From Bifidobacterium pseudocatenulatum DSM 20438 = JCM 1200 = LMG 10505 (GTDB lineage: Bacteria; Actinomycetota; Actinomycetes; Actinomycetales; Bifidobacteriaceae): a stretch of DNA of 64,000 nucleotides. The notes below the pieces were generated by a model. That model was not told where the DNA came from and made no database searches. It saw only the letters and a list, made by a program, of their open reading frames with translations. The stretch spans positions 620,001 through 684,000 of the forward strand of contig NZ_AP012330.1 of assembly GCF_001025215.1 (NCBI RefSeq). The letters run 5' to 3'. This document shows positions 62,630 through 64,000 of this stretch, in pieces; the stretch's first letter is position 1, and each line of letters starts with the position of its first letter. A program made the position numbers and the translations under genes.

Positions 62630-63218
62630 ATGACCAGATTCAACACTCAGTTTGTCCACGGACTGCCGGTCAACGATAACAACACCGGAGCCGTGAACCC
62701 GCCGACTACGAAGCGCTTGATGCCGCTGTTTCCGGGCACTCCGCCAAGGGACCCGCGCATGGTTGTCCGGCGAAGGCCGTGTATTTCGAAGTTCTTACCA
62801 ATCCGTTGCTGCAGGTCAACAATGTGACGAAGATTGCTGAAATCGCTCATCGCTATGGTGCGATTTCCATTGTCGACAACACATTCGTTACCCCGTATCT
62901 GCAGCTGCCGCTCGACCAAGGTGCCGACATCGTCATCCATTCCGCTACCAAGTATCTGGCCGGCCATTCCGAAGTCAACGCCGGTCTTGTGGTGGTCAAG
63001 GACGACGGGTTGGGCAAACGTGTCTACTTCGCGCAGAATCGTTTGGGTGGCGTGCTTGCGCCGAACGAATGCGATTCGGTGCGTCGTGGTATTCAGACGC
63101 TCGCCCTGCGCATGGACCGCCAGCAGGAGAACGCGCGTGCGATCTCCAGCTATCTGTTGCTGCATCCGCTGGTAAAATCCGTGCATTATCCGGGATTGTC
63201 GGGGCATGAGTATGAGAT
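62630..63218 (+). pseudogene. Cystathionine gamma-synthase/lyase pseudogene with internal and 3' deletions
   Basis: MTRFNTQFVHGLPVNDNNTGAVNPP (start, 62630-62704) is a normal family N terminus. About 90 codons are then missing and the frame shifts. The rest resumes as DYEALDAAVSGH and KAVYFEVLTNPLLQVNN, and keeps the PLP lysine region HSATKYLAGHSEVN near 62938. The gene breaks off after VKSVHYPGLSGHEYE, losing the last third. A functional relative exists at 34607. The family role is cystathionine formation or cleavage, and this copy cannot be active. Confidence 0.88.
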
Positions 63219-63380
63219 TTGGACATTGTTCAGGAAGTTGCGGATGAGGTGACGGTAATGAAAGACGGCCATCTTGTCGAATATGGAGCTGTCGGTTCCG
63301 TGTTACGACACCCTAAAGATGCGTATACGAAGATGTTGCTTGAGGCATCGCCTAAATTTGATGAGATTAATGCCTCGTAA
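63219..63380 (+). pseudogene. C-terminal fragment of an ABC ATPase gene
   Basis: Fused in a different frame to the preceding pseudogene: LDIVQEVADEVTVMKDGHLVEYG and VLRHPKDAYTKMLLEASP are the post-H-loop tail of a peptide-type ABC ATPase, ending in TAA at 63378. The deletion that joined them removed the ATPase core and the synthase tail. Confidence 0.82.
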
Positions 63381-63391
63381 GGAGTGATTTT

Positions 63392-63649
63392 ATGATTGAC
63401 AATGCGGCAATTGATTTCTATGGAGCCGACTGGTGCGGCGACTGCCATCGAGCCAAGGCAGCACTAGACCGTTTCGGGGTCGCCTACAGCCTTCATGATA
63501 TCGAGCATGAGGATGGTGCTGCAGAGAAGGCCATTGCGATCAGCGGACAACAGCACATTCCCGTGATTCGGTTCGCCGATGGCTCATGGCTGGTGGAGCC
63601 TTCGGCCACGCAGTTGCAAGCCAAATGCAAGGAACTCGGCCTGATCTGA
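63392..63649 (+). CDS. Glutaredoxin-like (mycoredoxin/NrdH-type) protein
   Basis: An 85-residue thioredoxin-fold protein with active site Cys15-Gly-Asp-Cys18 (GADWCGDCHRA), cis-Pro in HIPVIRF near 52 and a C-terminal helix. Thiol-disulfide exchange is expected. The CGDC motif differs from the CVQC of NrdH and the CGYC of mycoredoxins, so subfamily is uncertain. AAGGAGTG overlaps the end of the upstream ABC fragment, so the gene is still well placed for translation. Confidence 0.85.
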   Translation: MIDNAAIDFYGADWCGDCHRAKAALDRFGVAYSLHDIEHEDGAAEKAIAISGQQHIPVIRFADGSWLVEPSATQLQAKCKELGLI

Positions 63650-63904
63650 TTCAACATTGCGTATGCCATCTCACGAGTCGGACAAGGAGAATTGTCTCCT
63701 GTTCGGCTCGTAGACGTATGTGGGTCGGCTTCCGGACGGTCGATGTCCGGCTTCCGAATGGACTTTGCCCAACTCGCGGACATTGTCTGCACGTGATTGC
63801 ATTCTTTGGTAAGTTTTTGCTTGGGTTCGGCAATGGTTGCAGAACCTACGGAAAGCCGTCAATCAACAGGCTTTCGAGAGAAAACCAAAGAAGGGAGTAA
63901 TGTC
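63650..63904 (+). other. Intergenic region with an imperfect hairpin
   Basis: An imperfect stem (CGAGTCGGACAAGGAG with CTCCTGTTCGGCTCG, about 63676-63712) may terminate the glutaredoxin transcript. The remaining bases show no clear gene. GAAGGGAG lies before the next start. Confidence 0.4.
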
Positions 63905-64000
63905 ATGCCGTTCCTTATTACGCTCCTTGTCATTGCACTTATCGTCGCGTTCCTGTTCCTGTCCACGTTGTTTATCGTGCCGCAGCAGCAGGCCTATATT
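63905..64000 (+). CDS. Band 7/SPFH (stomatin-like) membrane protein, 5' part
   Basis: The first 32 codons (one hydrophobic helix followed by IVPQQQAYI) match the start of stomatin/prohibitin-type SPFH proteins, which form ring-shaped membrane scaffolds often paired with an NfeD-like protein. GAAGGGAG precedes the ATG. The gene runs off the window. Confidence 0.75.
   Translation, partial: MPFLITLLVIALIVAFLFLSTLFIVPQQQAYI

Overview
The window looks like chromosomal DNA of a Bifidobacterium. Supporting signs are the coding style (CCG/CGT/CTG-rich codons, moderately high G+C), the GH42 and GH51 glycosidases served by sugar ABC permeases without their own ATPase, polar and sulfur amino acid ABC operons, and conserved housekeeping genes (ftsEX, smpB, glmS, coaX, coaBC, recQ, luxS, alr, dnaG). 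I cannot fix the species from sequence alone.

Layout. 1-3.1 kb: end of ftsE, ftsX, a secreted coiled-coil CHAP murein hydrolase that resembles the FtsEX-controlled PcsB type, and smpB. 3.2-8.4 kb: three tandem paralogous amino acid binding lipoproteins feeding one permease and one ATPase. 8.6-12.8 kb: glmS, an RluA-type pseudouridine synthase and sstT. 12.9-23.2 kb: a galactoside/arabinoside locus with a LacI-type repressor, two permeases, GH42 beta-galactosidase, GH51 arabinofuranosidase and two paralogous sugar-binding proteins. LacI-like operators overlap three of its promoters. 23.2-25.4 kb: a foreign, decayed cassette made of a 5'-truncated response regulator, a frameshifted histidine kinase and a low-G+C NTF2-like gene, bounded by a 9-bp direct repeat.

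25.4-33.1 kb: coaX and coaBC on the minus strand, then a five-gene peptide ABC transporter. 33.2-35.8 kb: a cystathionine beta-synthase/cysteine synthase-like gene and a cystathionine gamma-lyase/synthase. They are preceded by a tiny, apparently leaderless reading frame with four consecutive cysteine codons and downstream hairpins, which looks like a cysteine-responsive attenuator. 36-47.5 kb: a MacB-like ABC protein, recQ, luxS, an acetyltransferase, an APC permease, alr and dnaG. 47.8-52.8 kb: a frameshifted SLC13/ArsB-type transporter, the relic of a tRNA-Arg gene, a YdcZ-type transporter, the intact tRNA-Arg(TCT), a TetM-like ribosomal GTPase, and a minus-strand tRNA cluster (Gly, Val, Val).

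52.9-64 kb: an acetyltransferase, then a block centred on sulfur amino acids. It holds a four-gene ABC operon whose binding protein closely resembles the Campylobacter cysteine-binding protein CjaA, a ketopantoate reductase-like gene, a MetQNI importer and an aminotransferase. The block ends in rubble: a cystathionine gamma-synthase pseudogene with an internal deletion, fused to the tail of an ABC ATPase gene. A glutaredoxin and the start of a band 7 protein close the window.

The most interesting signal is the MFNFSCCCCR leader at 33199-33231. A second, weaker Cys-Cys leader candidate lies at 57103-57135 ahead of the other sulfur block. Together they suggest cysteine-responsive leader control of sulfur genes in this organism.
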